From JASHVB01 sp035523995 (GTDB lineage: Bacteria > Pseudomonadota > Alphaproteobacteria > Acetobacterales > Acetobacteraceae): a stretch of 64,000 nucleotides of DNA. Below, piece by piece: positions 50,159-59,844 of the stretch; position 1 is the first letter of the stretch; each line of letters opens with the position of its first letter. Below the pieces are notes generated by a model, which saw only the letters and a list, made by a program, of their open reading frames with translations, searched no databases and was not told where the DNA came from. The DNA lies in the NCBI GenBank assembly GCA_035523995.1, contig DATKPQ010000013.1, positions 1-64,000 on the forward strand. Direction: 5' to 3'. A program made the position numbers and the translations under genes.

Positions 50159-51073
50159 ATGGAATTTGCAGGTCATTGGCGCCGCGCCGCGATTTTGGGC
50201 GTTGTGGCCGTGTGCATGGGGCATGGCGTTGGGTGGGCCCAGTATGCGCCGTCCGGCGAATTGGCCCCTCCGGGGGCGGTGGGAACCACGCCTGCCCCGG
50301 CCAACCAAGCGGCCGCTGACCCGATCGTCGCGACGGTTGGCGGCCAGCCGATCCACGAATCGGAGGTGGAGGATGAAGTCCGAACGCTGCCCGGAGGCGG
50401 CGGCGAGGCATCGTTTGCCCAACTCTATGATGTTGCGCTGCGCCGCGTGATTGAACGGGAGGCGCTGCTGATACGGGCGCGCGCTGACGACCTTGCCACC
50501 AAGCCAGAGATTTTGCGCCAAATGCAGGAGGCGGGGGATCGCGTGCTGGAAAACGCGTACCTGCAGCACGCAACGGCAGCTCGGGTGACGGAGGCGACGC
50601 TGCTGGAACGGTACCAGGCCGAGGTCGCAGGGAAGCCGGGTCCAGAGGAGGTGCGGGCGCGCGCGATTCTGGTTCCGACCGAGGCCGAGGCGAACGAGAT
50701 CATTGCCAGACTGCGAACTGGAGCAGATTTTCGCGGATTGGCGCGAAGGTTCAGCAAAGATGTCTCCGCGGCGAAGGGTGGCGACCTGGGCTTCCTGCCT
50801 CTGGATGCGCTGAACCCGGAGGTCGGGGCGGTCGTGTTCAGCCTGCCGCCGGGCCAGGTGAGCGCCTACCCGGTGAAGACGACGGTCGGCTGGTTCGTGC
50901 TCAAGACGGAGGCGCGGCGGTCGACGCCGACGCCCACCTTCGAGCAAGCGCGCAGCCGCCTGTTGGCCGAGTGCCAGCGAGAGGCACTGAATGCCGTGGT
51001 TCAGGCGGCCCTGCGGCAAGCGCCGGTGCGGTACTTCAGGGTTGGAGCCGGGGACGGGGGTTCGGCGCGGTAG
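50159..51073 (+). CDS. PpiC-type (parvulin) peptidyl-prolyl isomerase, exported
   Basis: 304 residues. N-terminal hydrophobic signal/anchor (AAILGVVAVCMGHGVGWAQ), a SurA/PrsA-like helical part (VATVGGQPIHESEVEDEV ... LRRVIEREALLIRARADDLA) and a parvulin domain at about 160-260 (VRARAILVPTEAEANEIIARL, FRGLARRFSKDVSAAKGGDLGFLP, FSLPPGQVSAYPVKTTVGWFVLK). Periplasmic folding catalyst/chaperone for exported proteins. Immediately upstream of the surface-protein pair (PEP-CTERM and giant repeat protein), which could be clients, although a 204-base gap separates them. Confidence 0.9.
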   Translation: MEFAGHWRRAAILGVVAVCMGHGVGWAQYAPSGELAPPGAVGTTPAPANQAAADPIVATVGGQPIHESEVEDEVRTLPGGGGEASFAQLYDVALRRVIEREALLIRARADDLATKPEILRQMQEAGDRVLENAYLQHATAARVTEATLLERYQAEVAGKPGPEEVRARAILVPTEAEANEIIARLRTGADFRGLARRFSKDVSAAKGGDLGFLPLDALNPEVGAVVFSLPPGQVSAYPVKTTVGWFVLKTEARRSTPTPTFEQARSRLLAECQREALNAVVQAALRQAPVRYFRVGAGDGGSAR

Positions 51074-51277
51074 CGTTGCGAGGGCGGAATGCGTATCGTG
51101 ACGTGACGGCTATATCATTTTAAAGACAACAATGTCTAGAAGATGAGTATTTAGGATTTATCCTTTACAGGTAGTTCTCATGCTGCTAACGACCTAATCA
51201 CGGTCGCACGCAGCGAAACGGCATGGCTGCCTGGGGTGGCCGCGCCGCTGCTGCCAAGGGATGGGGATCGAAGGCAA

Positions 51278-52048
51278 ATGTTCCGGATTGCTAAGATTTG
51301 TACAGCGGTGACCAGTCTCGTGCTGGCCTCAGGTCTGCCTGCGCTGGCTCAGGCATTGCCGGCAGGCGCAATCGCTTTGACGCCGAACGATTATCTCACC
51401 ATTGATGGTGTGACGATCACGGTTCAGAGCGTCACCTGCACCCAGGGCACCAGCGGCTGTGGCACGCTTTACATGGCGCCGACCAGCGGCTCGGTTGCGA
51501 CCGCGTATACCGAGGGCGATAACGGTGTGCAGTCGGGATCTGGAACGGTAGATACTGGTCCGGCTCCGAGCGTCACCATTTTCGCGGTGGACGCGGCCAA
51601 CGGCAACAATCTGGTGAGCGAGCCCTGCAGCAACTGCTTCGCACTATTTGGTAATTACGATTTGACAGTGGATCTTACGGCGACAACGGTGGCGGGCTCG
51701 GCGCCACTGACCGGTGCATCGGTGGCGATTACCGGATCGGTGCCCAATGGCGGTTCGGCCGGCTCGGTAAACGGCACCGAATCGATTAACAACAGCGACC
51801 AGAGCTACACTTATTGCAACCTGAGCGCTTCGCTGGCGGCGCCGACTGCGGCTTGCTCGCTGCCTGCCGTGAGCAGCGTTTATGTGAACAAGGATTTTGG
51901 TCCCTCTGGTGTCGGCGGCGGGAACGGAAATTACCAGCTGGCCACTATCACCGAGACTTTCGACACGCCCGAGCCAGCGTCACTGGCATGCTTGCTGTCC
52001 GGCGTTTTCGCAATTGCAGCGGTGCGCCGCCGCCGCTCCCGGAGCTGA
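51278..52048 (+). CDS. PEP-CTERM sorting-domain protein preceding the giant repeat protein
   Basis: 256 residues. Signal peptide MFRIAKICTAVTSLVLASGL-PALAQA, a Ser/Thr/Gly-rich beta-type body with paired cysteines (CTQGTSGCG, CSNCFALFG, CNLSASLAAPTAAC), and C-terminal TPEPASLACLLSGVFAIAAV plus an Arg cluster, a PEP-CTERM signal. Start at ATG 51278; the frame is open to 51236. Upstream 51110-51180 is unusually AT-rich and probably holds the promoter. 51 bases separate it from the giant gene, so they are likely co-transcribed. Confidence 0.85.
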   Translation: MFRIAKICTAVTSLVLASGLPALAQALPAGAIALTPNDYLTIDGVTITVQSVTCTQGTSGCGTLYMAPTSGSVATAYTEGDNGVQSGSGTVDTGPAPSVTIFAVDAANGNNLVSEPCSNCFALFGNYDLTVDLTATTVAGSAPLTGASVAITGSVPNGGSAGSVNGTESINNSDQSYTYCNLSASLAAPTAACSLPAVSSVYVNKDFGPSGVGGGNGNYQLATITETFDTPEPASLACLLSGVFAIAAVRRRRSRS

Positions 52049-52099
52049 ATTCGAAAACATAAGCGTTGAAGCTCGTCGCCCGATAACAGGAGCTATTCA

Positions 52100-55000
52100 A
52101 TGTCAACGACATGGACGTTCCAGGGCCTGCAGAATAGCGGCCTGGATTTCGGTACTATCACTGCGGTTGAGCAGGATTCCGGCATTTACGGCAGCTTTTA
52201 CGGTCAGCCGAACCCGGCGGCATACTCGGTGGCTAGCCTTGTGGGCCTCGAGTGGGCCGGCTACACGTTTGGCATCCTCGATCCCGGTTCGTCCCTCAGT
52301 CTGACTCTCAGCTACACCGTTACCGACGCCAATTCGTCGGAAGTGATAGACAGCATAGAGCAAGTATACAATGATTCGGTTATCAATGATACCAACGATG
52401 TAGGCATCACGGCAAAGGCCGTCGAGAATGTTTACACCGCGCCAGGTGGCCAGCTCCTTGGCACCACGACGTTCACACTCGCGCCCAACGGGCAGTCGTC
52501 GAGTGAAGTGACATTGTCGACACCGGCCAGCTCGGTTTATGTCACTGTTACGCTGAACGAATCGATTGGTGCCAACGCGCCCTCGAACGCCGGGCTTATT
52601 ACCAGCGTTGTCGAGCAACTCTTTGGCCAGACCGCGGCACCTCCTGCGCCCGCTTCGATCAGCAGCTTCGTCTATTGCGACACGTACGGTACCGGCGTCT
52701 ACCAATCCAGCGACATGCTGATGTCCGGTGTCACGGTCGATCTGTTCAACAGCAGCGGCAGTCTGGTGGCGTCGGCCGTCACAAATGCCAACGGCGCCTA
52801 CAGCTTCACTAACCTGGCGCCCGGGACGTATACCACGCACGTGATAGCGCCGGCCGGTGATACGATCACCGCCAACGGCACGACCACGGTGACCTTGACC
52901 GCCGGTGAGAACGATACGGCGCCGCCGACCGGTCTCGATATGCCGGCCGTGTGGGATGTGGACGTCGTCTATCAGGCGGGCACGGTGGACATCAATTTCC
53001 CTGGTGCCACCGTCACGCTGGAGACGGGTTCGGGTACGATCGTCAATACCGGCACCACCGACGCCAATGGCGAGATCACCTTTACCGGCCTGACGCCGGG
53101 CGACGCCTATATGGTGGAAGTCGCGACGCCGGCCGGAACCACGGTGGTGTCCAGCGTCAACGTCAATGCACCTGACGAAGCCATATCGTGCGGCACGATC
53201 GCTTCCAGCGAGACGATTACCGCCAGCAACGTCCAGGGCACGTCGCCCGCGGTGGAGATTGTGAAGACGGTGACGTCGGTCGGCGGTTCGCCCGGCGATG
53301 TGGCGGCGACCTATGCGGGCGAGTTGATCGACTACCAGGTTGTCGTCACCAACACCGGCAACGAGACGCTGACCGACGTTGTGGTCACCGATCCGACGCT
53401 GGGGACCACGTTAGGGACGCTGGCATCGCTGGCGGTGGGTGCCAACGTCACTTACACGGCCGCGCAGACGGTGACGCAGGCGGAGATCGACAGCGGCAAT
53501 GCGGTGCCGAACACTGCGGTGGTGACGGATACCCAGACGCCGTCGCAGACCTCGACGGTCAGCACGCCGGTGACGCAGTCGCCGTCGGTTTCGATTGTGA
53601 AGACGGTGACCTCGGTTGGTGGTGCGCCCGGCGATGTGGCGGCGACCTATGCGGGCGAGTTGATCGATTACCAGATCATCGTCACCAATACAGGTAACGA
53701 GACGCTGACCAATGTCCTGGTCACCGACCCGACGCTCGGCACCACATTGGGCAGTCTGGCATCATTGGCGCCCGGCGCTACGGAAACCTATACGGCGGTC
53801 GCCACCGTAACCCAGTCTGAGCTGAGCGGTAGCAACTCGATCCCCAACACTGCGGTTGTGACGGACACGCAGACGCCGTCGCAGACTTCCACGGTCACGA
53901 CCCCGGTCAGCAACAGCCCGTCCGTCTCCATCGTCAAGACCGTGACCTCGGTCGGTGGCACACCCGGCGATCAGGCAGCGACCTACGCGGGCGAGGTGAT
54001 CGATTACCAGATCGTCGTCACCAACACCGGCAACGAGACGCTGACGAATGTCGTGGTGAAGGACAGCACGCTCGGCACCACGCTTGGTACATTGGCAAGC
54101 CTGGCGGCCGGCGCCGCGGTTACTTACACCACATCGCAAACGGTCTCCCAGGCCGACCTCAACCAGATTCTCGGCACCACGACCGGCAGCGGGGGTTGCG
54201 TCACCCACACGGCGCCGAGCTCGGGCTGCGGGGCGGGCAGTACCGCGTGGATTTGTTCGACCTTCAATCCGACGTCGTGCGCGAACGGGGCGACCTACAC
54301 CTTCTCTGGGATCACCTGCACCATCAGCGGCCAGGGTGTCGGCGGGACGATCACCGAGCAATGCGCGAACGCCGTCGTCACCTTCTCCGACGCCTGCAAG
54401 CAGGCGACGACGACTTATGACAGCAGCAGCAACTGCTGGGTGACGACACTGCCGGCGAACTGCGAGCCGGGCAGCGTGTTCCTGTGCGGCCTGCCCTACA
54501 CGGTGCCGTCCGGCGGCAACCTGGATAACTGCAGCATCACCTGGTCGATCGGCAACGCCACGAACAACTGCGGCGCAGCCAACCTGTCATGGGACTTTAC
54601 CTGCACTGGCTTCAACAGTTTCGATCAGAACGGCTGCAACGGGCTGACGAACTACAATCAGATCGGCGTGCAGTCCTGCGACAACCTGAATAACGGCAAC
54701 TGCCAGACCTGGAGCGGAAACGGCTGGGGCGGGGGTGGGAGCTGGACCTCGATCACCACCTGCGCCGGCACGCCACAGAACCAGTACACGTCTGGCAACT
54801 GCGGCTCGAGCGGCTTCACGCAGGGCTGCGGCAGCAGCGGCAGTTGCGGCTCGACCGGCACTTGCTCTTGCACCACGCCGCCGACCAACACCAGCGGCGA
54901 CTCGGTCATCAACACCGCGACGGTGACCGACAGCCAGGGGGTGACCGGCACATCGACGGTCAGCACGGGTGTTTCGTTCGCACCGGCCGTGTCGATCCTG

Positions 55001-58000
55001 AAGACGGTGACCTCGGTCGGTGGTGTGTCGGGCGATCCGGCCGCGACCTATGCTGGCGAGGTTATCGACTACCAGATCGTGGTCACCAATACCGGCGACG
55101 AGACACTGACCAACGTCCTGGTAACGGACCAGACTTTCGGGACCACATTGGGCAAGCTGGCCAGCCTGGCGGTGGGGGCCGCTGTCACGTACACCGCTGC
55201 GGCAACCGTCACGCAAGCCGAAATCAATAACGGCACGACGATAACCAATACGGCGGTTGTCACTGACACGCAGACGCCGTCGCAATCCTCGACGGTCACG
55301 ACCACCACGGAGTCGCCCTCGGTCTCGATCGTCAAGTCCGTTACGTCGGTGGGCGGTGTGGCCGGCGATGCGGCGGCGACGTATGCGGGCGAGGTGATCG
55401 ATTACCAGGTGGTCGTCACCAATACCGGCAGCGAGGGGCTGACCAATGTGGTGGTGAAGGACACCACGCTTGGGACCACACTCGGTACTCTCGCGAGCCT
55501 GGCAGCCGGTGCTGCCGTCACCTACACCGCATCGCAAACGGTGTCCCAGGCCGACCTCAACCAGATCCTCGGTACTACGAGCGGCACCGGTGGTTGCGTT
55601 ACTCACACTGCCCCGAGTTCGGGCTGTGGATCAGGAAGCACCGCGTGGATTTGCTCGACCTTCAATCCGACGTCGTGCGCGAACGGCGCGACCTACACAT
55701 TCTCTGGCATCACCTGCACGATCAGTGGCCAGGGCGTTGGCGGGGCGATCACCGAGCAATGCGCGAATGCCGTCATCACCTTCTCCAGTTCGTGCACGCA
55801 GGCGAGCACGACGTATGACAGCAGCACCAACTGTTGGGTGACGACGTTGCCGGCTAACTGCAATCCGGGCAGCGTGTTCCTCAGCGGGTTGCCGTACACG
55901 GTGCCGTCCGGGTCCAACCTGAACAACTGCAACATCACCTGGTCGATTGGGAGCGCCACGAACAATTGCGGTGCGTCCAACCTATCGTGGGACTTCAGCT
56001 GCAGCAGCTTCAACAGTTTCGACCAGAACGGCTGCAATGGGCTGACGAGCTACAATCAGATCGGCGTGCAGTCCTGCGACAACCTGAACAACAACAATTG
56101 CCAGACCTGGAGCGGGTATGGCTGGGGTGGGGGCTGGACCTCGATCACGACCTGCGCCGGCACGCCGCAGAACCAGTACACCTATGGCAACTGCGGATCG
56201 AACGGCTTCAGCCAGAGCGGCGGCGGCAGCGGCAGTTGCGGCAACAGCGGCTCGTGCGCCTGCACGCCGCCGCCGAGCAATGTCAGCGGCAACTCGATCA
56301 TCAACACCGCGACGGTGACCGACAGCCAGGGTGTGACGGGCACGTCCACGGCCAGCACCGGCGTATCGCTGGCACCGGGCGTGGCGATCGCGAAGACGGT
56401 AACGTCGGTTGGCGGCGTCTGCGGGGACCCTGCCGCGACCTATGCCGGCGAAGCGATCGATTACCAAATCGTCGTCACCAATACCGGCGACGAGAACCTG
56501 ACCAACGTTGTGGTCAAGGACACGACGCTTGGTACGACGCTGGGCACCATCGCGACGCTGGCGGTGGGTGCCTCTGTCACCTACACGGCCGCGATGACGG
56601 TGACACAGGCCGAGATCAACAGCGGCGCGACGATTGCCAATACGGCAACTGTCACCGACACCCAGACGCCGTCCCAGTCGTCCACCGCGACGACGACGGT
56701 AGCGCAGTCGCCATCGGTCTCGATCGTGAAGTCGGTGACTTCGGTCGGCGGCGTGGCGGGCGATCCAACCGCGACGCATGCCGGCGAGGTGATCGACTAC
56801 AAGGTGGTCGTCACCAACACCGGCGATGAGACGCTGACCAACGTGGTGGTGATGGACACGACGCTCGGCACCACGCTGGGCACGCTTGCGAGCCTCGCGC
56901 CCGGCGCCAGCCAAACCTACACCACGTCCACAACGGTCACACAGTCGGAACTGAACTCTTTCAGCCCGGTCACCAACACCGCGACGGTGACCGACAGCCA
57001 GACGCCGGCTCAGTCCTCGACTGTCAGCACGAACGTAGGACTGCAGAACGGCATTTCGGTGATCAAGCTGCCGGACGAGGTGGTTGCCGGATCGTGCGGC
57101 CAGGTGACCTATACCTTCGAGGTGACCAACACCGGCAGCACATCGCTCACGCACGTGGTGCTGACCGACAATATCGGCACGGCGTCGAACCCGGACGACA
57201 TCACGCCTGTCCTGCAAACGACCGGCACCAACGGCACGTTGGCGCCCGGCCAGACCTGGGTCTACACGGCGACGATCAACCAGGCGGGCGACTACAGCTC
57301 CAACGGCGGTTCACAGTCTTGCTCTGTCGGCGGGCGTGATCTGAGCAGTGGGTGCACGGCGTGGCTGAACTCCTCGTTCGACCCGACCTCGTGCGCCAAC
57401 GGGGCGACCTACACGTTCCAGGACATTACCTGCACGATCAAGGGGCCGAACTGCGGCACCATCAACCTGCAGGTGCCGAACGCGGTCGTCACGTTCTCCG
57501 GTTCCTGCACGACTCCGACGAGCACCTTCGACGCGTCGCAGAACTGCTGGGTCACCACGCTGCCGGCGGGCAGCGACCCGGGCAACGTGTTCCTGAGCGG
57601 GTTGCCGTATCAGGTGCCGTCCGGCACCAACCTGTCGGGTGCAACCGTCACCTGGAACATCGGCGATAGCGCCAACAACTGTGGCGCCTCCAACGTGAGC
57701 TGGCAGACCGGGTGCTCTGGTTACAGCAGCTTCAATCAGAACAATAACAATGGTCTGACCGACTACAATCAGATCGGCGTGCAGGTCTGCGACAACTCCT
57801 CTGCCTGCGGCAGCAGCGGATCTAACGGCCCGAACGGCTACTGCGCGGGTACGCCGCAGAACCAGTACAGCAGCAGCAATTGCGGTAGCTACAACTACTG
57901 GGGCAACAACAGCAACAGCGGAACCTGCGGCAATGGCAGCGGCAGCGGCTCGGTGTCGTGCGGCCAACTCACCACCGGCTCGGAGGCCGATACCGCGACG

Positions 58001-58585
58001 GTCAGCGCCAACGTGGGGTCCACGTCAACCCAGGTGACAGCCAGCGACTCGACCGAAGTGCAGGTGCTGGCGAGCAATAGCTCGATCACCGTGGGCGGCA
58101 CGACGCCGACCGGGAGCCTGACCAGTCTCTACGGCACGGCAGAGAAGCTGGAGTTCACGTATGACCCGGGCAACACGGTGTCGCTGGTGCAGAACCAGGC
58201 GGCGATGGCGTCGGTGACGGGGACGAACAGCAACTCCATGGCGTTCCTGGAGATCAGCAACAACAGCAACCCGAACGCTTCGAACGCGACGATCTACTTC
58301 GAAGGTGAGGTGCAGAGCGGCGAGCAAATCTTTGCCGACGCGACGCTGAACCAGTTGACGAACACGCCGGTGGGGGCGCCAAACAATCACTTCAGCACCA
58401 CCGCGGGCGCCGATATCTATGCCTATGTGTTCTCCAGCCAGGCCGCGTTCCAGGCTGGTGCGGCGCCGATCCAGGAGATGGTGTACAACACGAGCGGCAG
58501 CCAGAACATGCACCTGGGCGACCAGATCGGCAGCCTGGCGCTGGTCGGCTATGTCGGCGCCAATGGCGGGCATTTGGTGCAGTAG
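52100..58585 (+). CDS. Giant DUF11/DUF7507-type repeat protein with nested Cys-rich modules
   Basis: 2161 residues; AGGAGC precedes ATG 52100. No signal peptide and no PEP-CTERM. Order: N-terminal unknown domain (1-185); SdrD-B/Cna-B-like domains (about 190-285 and 295-365); then eight DUF11-type repeats of ~112 residues, starting near 380, 492, 604, 958, 1070, 1424, 1535 and 1648, seven of them with SIVKTVTSVGG and IDYQIVVTNTGNETLTNVVV. In repeats 3, 5 and 8 a ~220-245-residue Cys/Asn/Gly-rich module is inserted (about 690-933, 1153-1395, 1733-1953) with CSTFNPTSCANGATYTFSGI, NCWVTTLPA and CAGTPQNQY. C-terminal unknown domain about 1970-2161. Probably a surface or secreted adhesin/matrix protein; lack of a signal peptide suggests type I or another C-terminal-signal route. 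Function is not known. Confidence 0.85.
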   Translation: MSTTWTFQGLQNSGLDFGTITAVEQDSGIYGSFYGQPNPAAYSVASLVGLEWAGYTFGILDPGSSLSLTLSYTVTDANSSEVIDSIEQVYNDSVINDTNDVGITAKAVENVYTAPGGQLLGTTTFTLAPNGQSSSEVTLSTPASSVYVTVTLNESIGANAPSNAGLITSVVEQLFGQTAAPPAPASISSFVYCDTYGTGVYQSSDMLMSGVTVDLFNSSGSLVASAVTNANGAYSFTNLAPGTYTTHVIAPAGDTITANGTTTVTLTAGENDTAPPTGLDMPAVWDVDVVYQAGTVDINFPGATVTLETGSGTIVNTGTTDANGEITFTGLTPGDAYMVEVATPAGTTVVSSVNVNAPDEAISCGTIASSETITASNVQGTSPAVEIVKTVTSVGGSPGDVAATYAGELIDYQVVVTNTGNETLTDVVVTDPTLGTTLGTLASLAVGANVTYTAAQTVTQAEIDSGNAVPNTAVVTDTQTPSQTSTVSTPVTQSPSVSIVKTVTSVGGAPGDVAATYAGELIDYQIIVTNTGNETLTNVLVTDPTLGTTLGSLASLAPGATETYTAVATVTQSELSGSNSIPNTAVVTDTQTPSQTSTVTTPVSNSPSVSIVKTVTSVGGTPGDQAATYAGEVIDYQIVVTNTGNETLTNVVVKDSTLGTTLGTLASLAAGAAVTYTTSQTVSQADLNQILGTTTGSGGCVTHTAPSSGCGAGSTAWICSTFNPTSCANGATYTFSGITCTISGQGVGGTITEQCANAVVTFSDACKQATTTYDSSSNCWVTTLPANCEPGSVFLCGLPYTVPSGGNLDNCSITWSIGNATNNCGAANLSWDFTCTGFNSFDQNGCNGLTNYNQIGVQSCDNLNNGNCQTWSGNGWGGGGSWTSITTCAGTPQNQYTSGNCGSSGFTQGCGSSGSCGSTGTCSCTTPPTNTSGDSVINTATVTDSQGVTGTSTVSTGVSFAPAVSILKTVTSVGGVSGDPAATYAGEVIDYQIVVTNTGDETLTNVLVTDQTFGTTLGKLASLAVGAAVTYTAAATVTQAEINNGTTITNTAVVTDTQTPSQSSTVTTTTESPSVSIVKSVTSVGGVAGDAAATYAGEVIDYQVVVTNTGSEGLTNVVVKDTTLGTTLGTLASLAAGAAVTYTASQTVSQADLNQILGTTSGTGGCVTHTAPSSGCGSGSTAWICSTFNPTSCANGATYTFSGITCTISGQGVGGAITEQCANAVITFSSSCTQASTTYDSSTNCWVTTLPANCNPGSVFLSGLPYTVPSGSNLNNCNITWSIGSATNNCGASNLSWDFSCSSFNSFDQNGCNGLTSYNQIGVQSCDNLNNNNCQTWSGYGWGGGWTSITTCAGTPQNQYTYGNCGSNGFSQSGGGSGSCGNSGSCACTPPPSNVSGNSIINTATVTDSQGVTGTSTASTGVSLAPGVAIAKTVTSVGGVCGDPAATYAGEAIDYQIVVTNTGDENLTNVVVKDTTLGTTLGTIATLAVGASVTYTAAMTVTQAEINSGATIANTATVTDTQTPSQSSTATTTVAQSPSVSIVKSVTSVGGVAGDPTATHAGEVIDYKVVVTNTGDETLTNVVVMDTTLGTTLGTLASLAPGASQTYTTSTTVTQSELNSFSPVTNTATVTDSQTPAQSSTVSTNVGLQNGISVIKLPDEVVAGSCGQVTYTFEVTNTGSTSLTHVVLTDNIGTASNPDDITPVLQTTGTNGTLAPGQTWVYTATINQAGDYSSNGGSQSCSVGGRDLSSGCTAWLNSSFDPTSCANGATYTFQDITCTIKGPNCGTINLQVPNAVVTFSGSCTTPTSTFDASQNCWVTTLPAGSDPGNVFLSGLPYQVPSGTNLSGATVTWNIGDSANNCGASNVSWQTGCSGYSSFNQNNNNGLTDYNQIGVQVCDNSSACGSSGSNGPNGYCAGTPQNQYSSSNCGSYNYWGNNSNSGTCGNGSGSGSVSCGQLTTGSEADTATVSANVGSTSTQVTASDSTEVQVLASNSSITVGGTTPTGSLTSLYGTAEKLEFTYDPGNTVSLVQNQAAMASVTGTNSNSMAFLEISNNSNPNASNATIYFEGEVQSGEQIFADATLNQLTNTPVGAPNNHFSTTAGADIYAYVFSSQAAFQAGAAPIQEMVYNTSGSQNMHLGDQIGSLALVGYVGANGGHLVQ

Positions 58586-58595
58586 GCTCTGCTGC

Positions 58596-58747
58596 GCGAT
58601 GGGAGAGGTTTGGGTGCTGGGGGTGGAGGCGATCGGGTTGGCATGCTGCTTTTGACGGTTGGGTGCTGACCCGATCACCCTCACCGTCACCCTCACCCTG
58701 GGCGCTTCGCGCCTTGACCTCTCCCGCTTTGCGGGAGAGGTTTTTTT
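58596..58747. repeat. GGGAGAGG...CCTCTCCC palindromic element, copy C
   Basis: Right arm CCCGATCACCCTCACCGTC...GACCTCTCCCGC matches copies A and B; the left arm (GGGAGAGGTTTGGGTGC...GGCGATCGGG) is more degenerate. This copy is intergenic, between the giant gene and the convergent argB. Confidence 0.82.
58718..58747 (+). terminator. Intrinsic terminator formed by the end of repeat copy C
   Basis: CCTCTCCCGC, loop TTT, GCGGGAGAGG, then seven Ts: a perfect ten-pair stem with U-tract. It would stop transcription from the giant gene and ends one base before the argB stop codon. Confidence 0.9.
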
Positions 58748-58748
58748 G

Positions 58749-59663
58749 TTAGCGGCGCACGATCGTGCCTGTGCCGCGCTCGGTGAACAATTCGAGCAAG
58801 CATGCATGCGGGGTGCGGCCGTCGAGGATCACGGCGCCACGTACCCCCAAGCGGACTGCGTCGATACAGTTTTCGACCTTTGGAATCATGCCGCCGGTGA
58901 TCGTGCCATCGGCGATCGCTTCGCGCGCCTGTGCCACGGTCAGGTCGGAGATCAGCCGCTTCTCTTTGTCCAGCACCCCTGGGACGTCTGTCAGCATCAA
59001 CAGCCGCGTCGCCGTTAGCGCGCCGGCGACCGCGGCGGCGACAGTGTCGGCGTTGATGTTGTAGGTCTGGCCGTCCTCGCCCACGCCGACCGGGGCGATC
59101 ACCGGCACCAGGCCGCCGCCGGTGAGCGCATGGATCACGCGCACATCGATATTCTCCGGTTCGCCGACGAAGCCGAGATCCAGCGCGCGCTCGATATTGC
59201 TGTCGGGATCGCGCACCGTGCGCGTGAGTTTCTTTGCGCGAATCAGGTTGCCGTCCTTGCCGCAAATCCCCACGGCCAGGGCGCCGGCACGGGTGATCAG
59301 GCTGGCCACGTATTTGTTGACGGTGCCGGCCAGCACCATCTCCACCACCTCCACCATTGCCGCATCGGTGACGCGCAGGCCGTCGACGAAGGTGGACTGG
59401 ATGGCGAGGCGCTTCAGCATGGCGTTGATTTGCGGGCCGCCGCCGTGCACGACCACCGGGTTGATGCCGACCTGCTTCAGCAGGGCGATGTCATTGGCGA
59501 ATTGCTCGGCGAGCGATTCCTCGCCCATCGCGTGGCCGCCGTACTTGATCACAATCGTGGCGCCGGCATAGCGGCGCAGGAACGGCAGCGCCTGGGCCAG
59601 AACACGCGCGCGCTCGGTGGCGGCGGCGAGACCGGGTGACGCGGCGGAGGGGGTATCGTTCAT
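58749..59663 (-). CDS. argB: Acetylglutamate kinase
   Basis: Phosphorylates N-acetylglutamate in arginine biosynthesis. 304 residues of the amino-acid-kinase fold: VIKYGGHAM (ATP-binding Lys), VVHGGGPQIN, DGLRVTD, ININADTVAAAVA, LMLTDVPGVLD and GGMIPKVENC. Start at ATG 59663; the frame is open to 59789 across the upstream region. Single gene, convergent with the giant repeat protein gene. Confidence 0.97.
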   Translation of the reverse strand: MNDTPSAASPGLAAATERARVLAQALPFLRRYAGATIVIKYGGHAMGEESLAEQFANDIALLKQVGINPVVVHGGGPQINAMLKRLAIQSTFVDGLRVTDAAMVEVVEMVLAGTVNKYVASLITRAGALAVGICGKDGNLIRAKKLTRTVRDPDSNIERALDLGFVGEPENIDVRVIHALTGGGLVPVIAPVGVGEDGQTYNINADTVAAAVAGALTATRLLMLTDVPGVLDKEKRLISDLTVAQAREAIADGTITGGMIPKVENCIDAVRLGVRGAVILDGRTPHACLLELFTERGTGTIVRR

Positions 59664-59844
59664 GCGGCGCGTGTAAGGCGCAGTGGGGGAGGGGGTCAAG
59701 CGGCCGTTTGGGCTCGCGAACAGGACAGGGGCGGTGGCGGTTTTTGCCCCAGGGGCCGGGCCAGGGCCGGGCCTGGTACTCCGTGACACGGCTTATTGCC
59801 CACGCCACACTCGCTGACGTGCGCAACAAGCGAGAGCAACGCCG

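Noticed and set aside
53236..57050. Regular repeats considered as a CRISPR or satellite array
   Set aside because: Period is ~336 bases, a multiple of three, and the repeats are in-frame DUF11-type domains.
52103..57217. Several 200-410-codon antisense frames in the giant gene
   Set aside because: Arg/His-rich antisense artefacts of the repeats; no motifs, no RBS.
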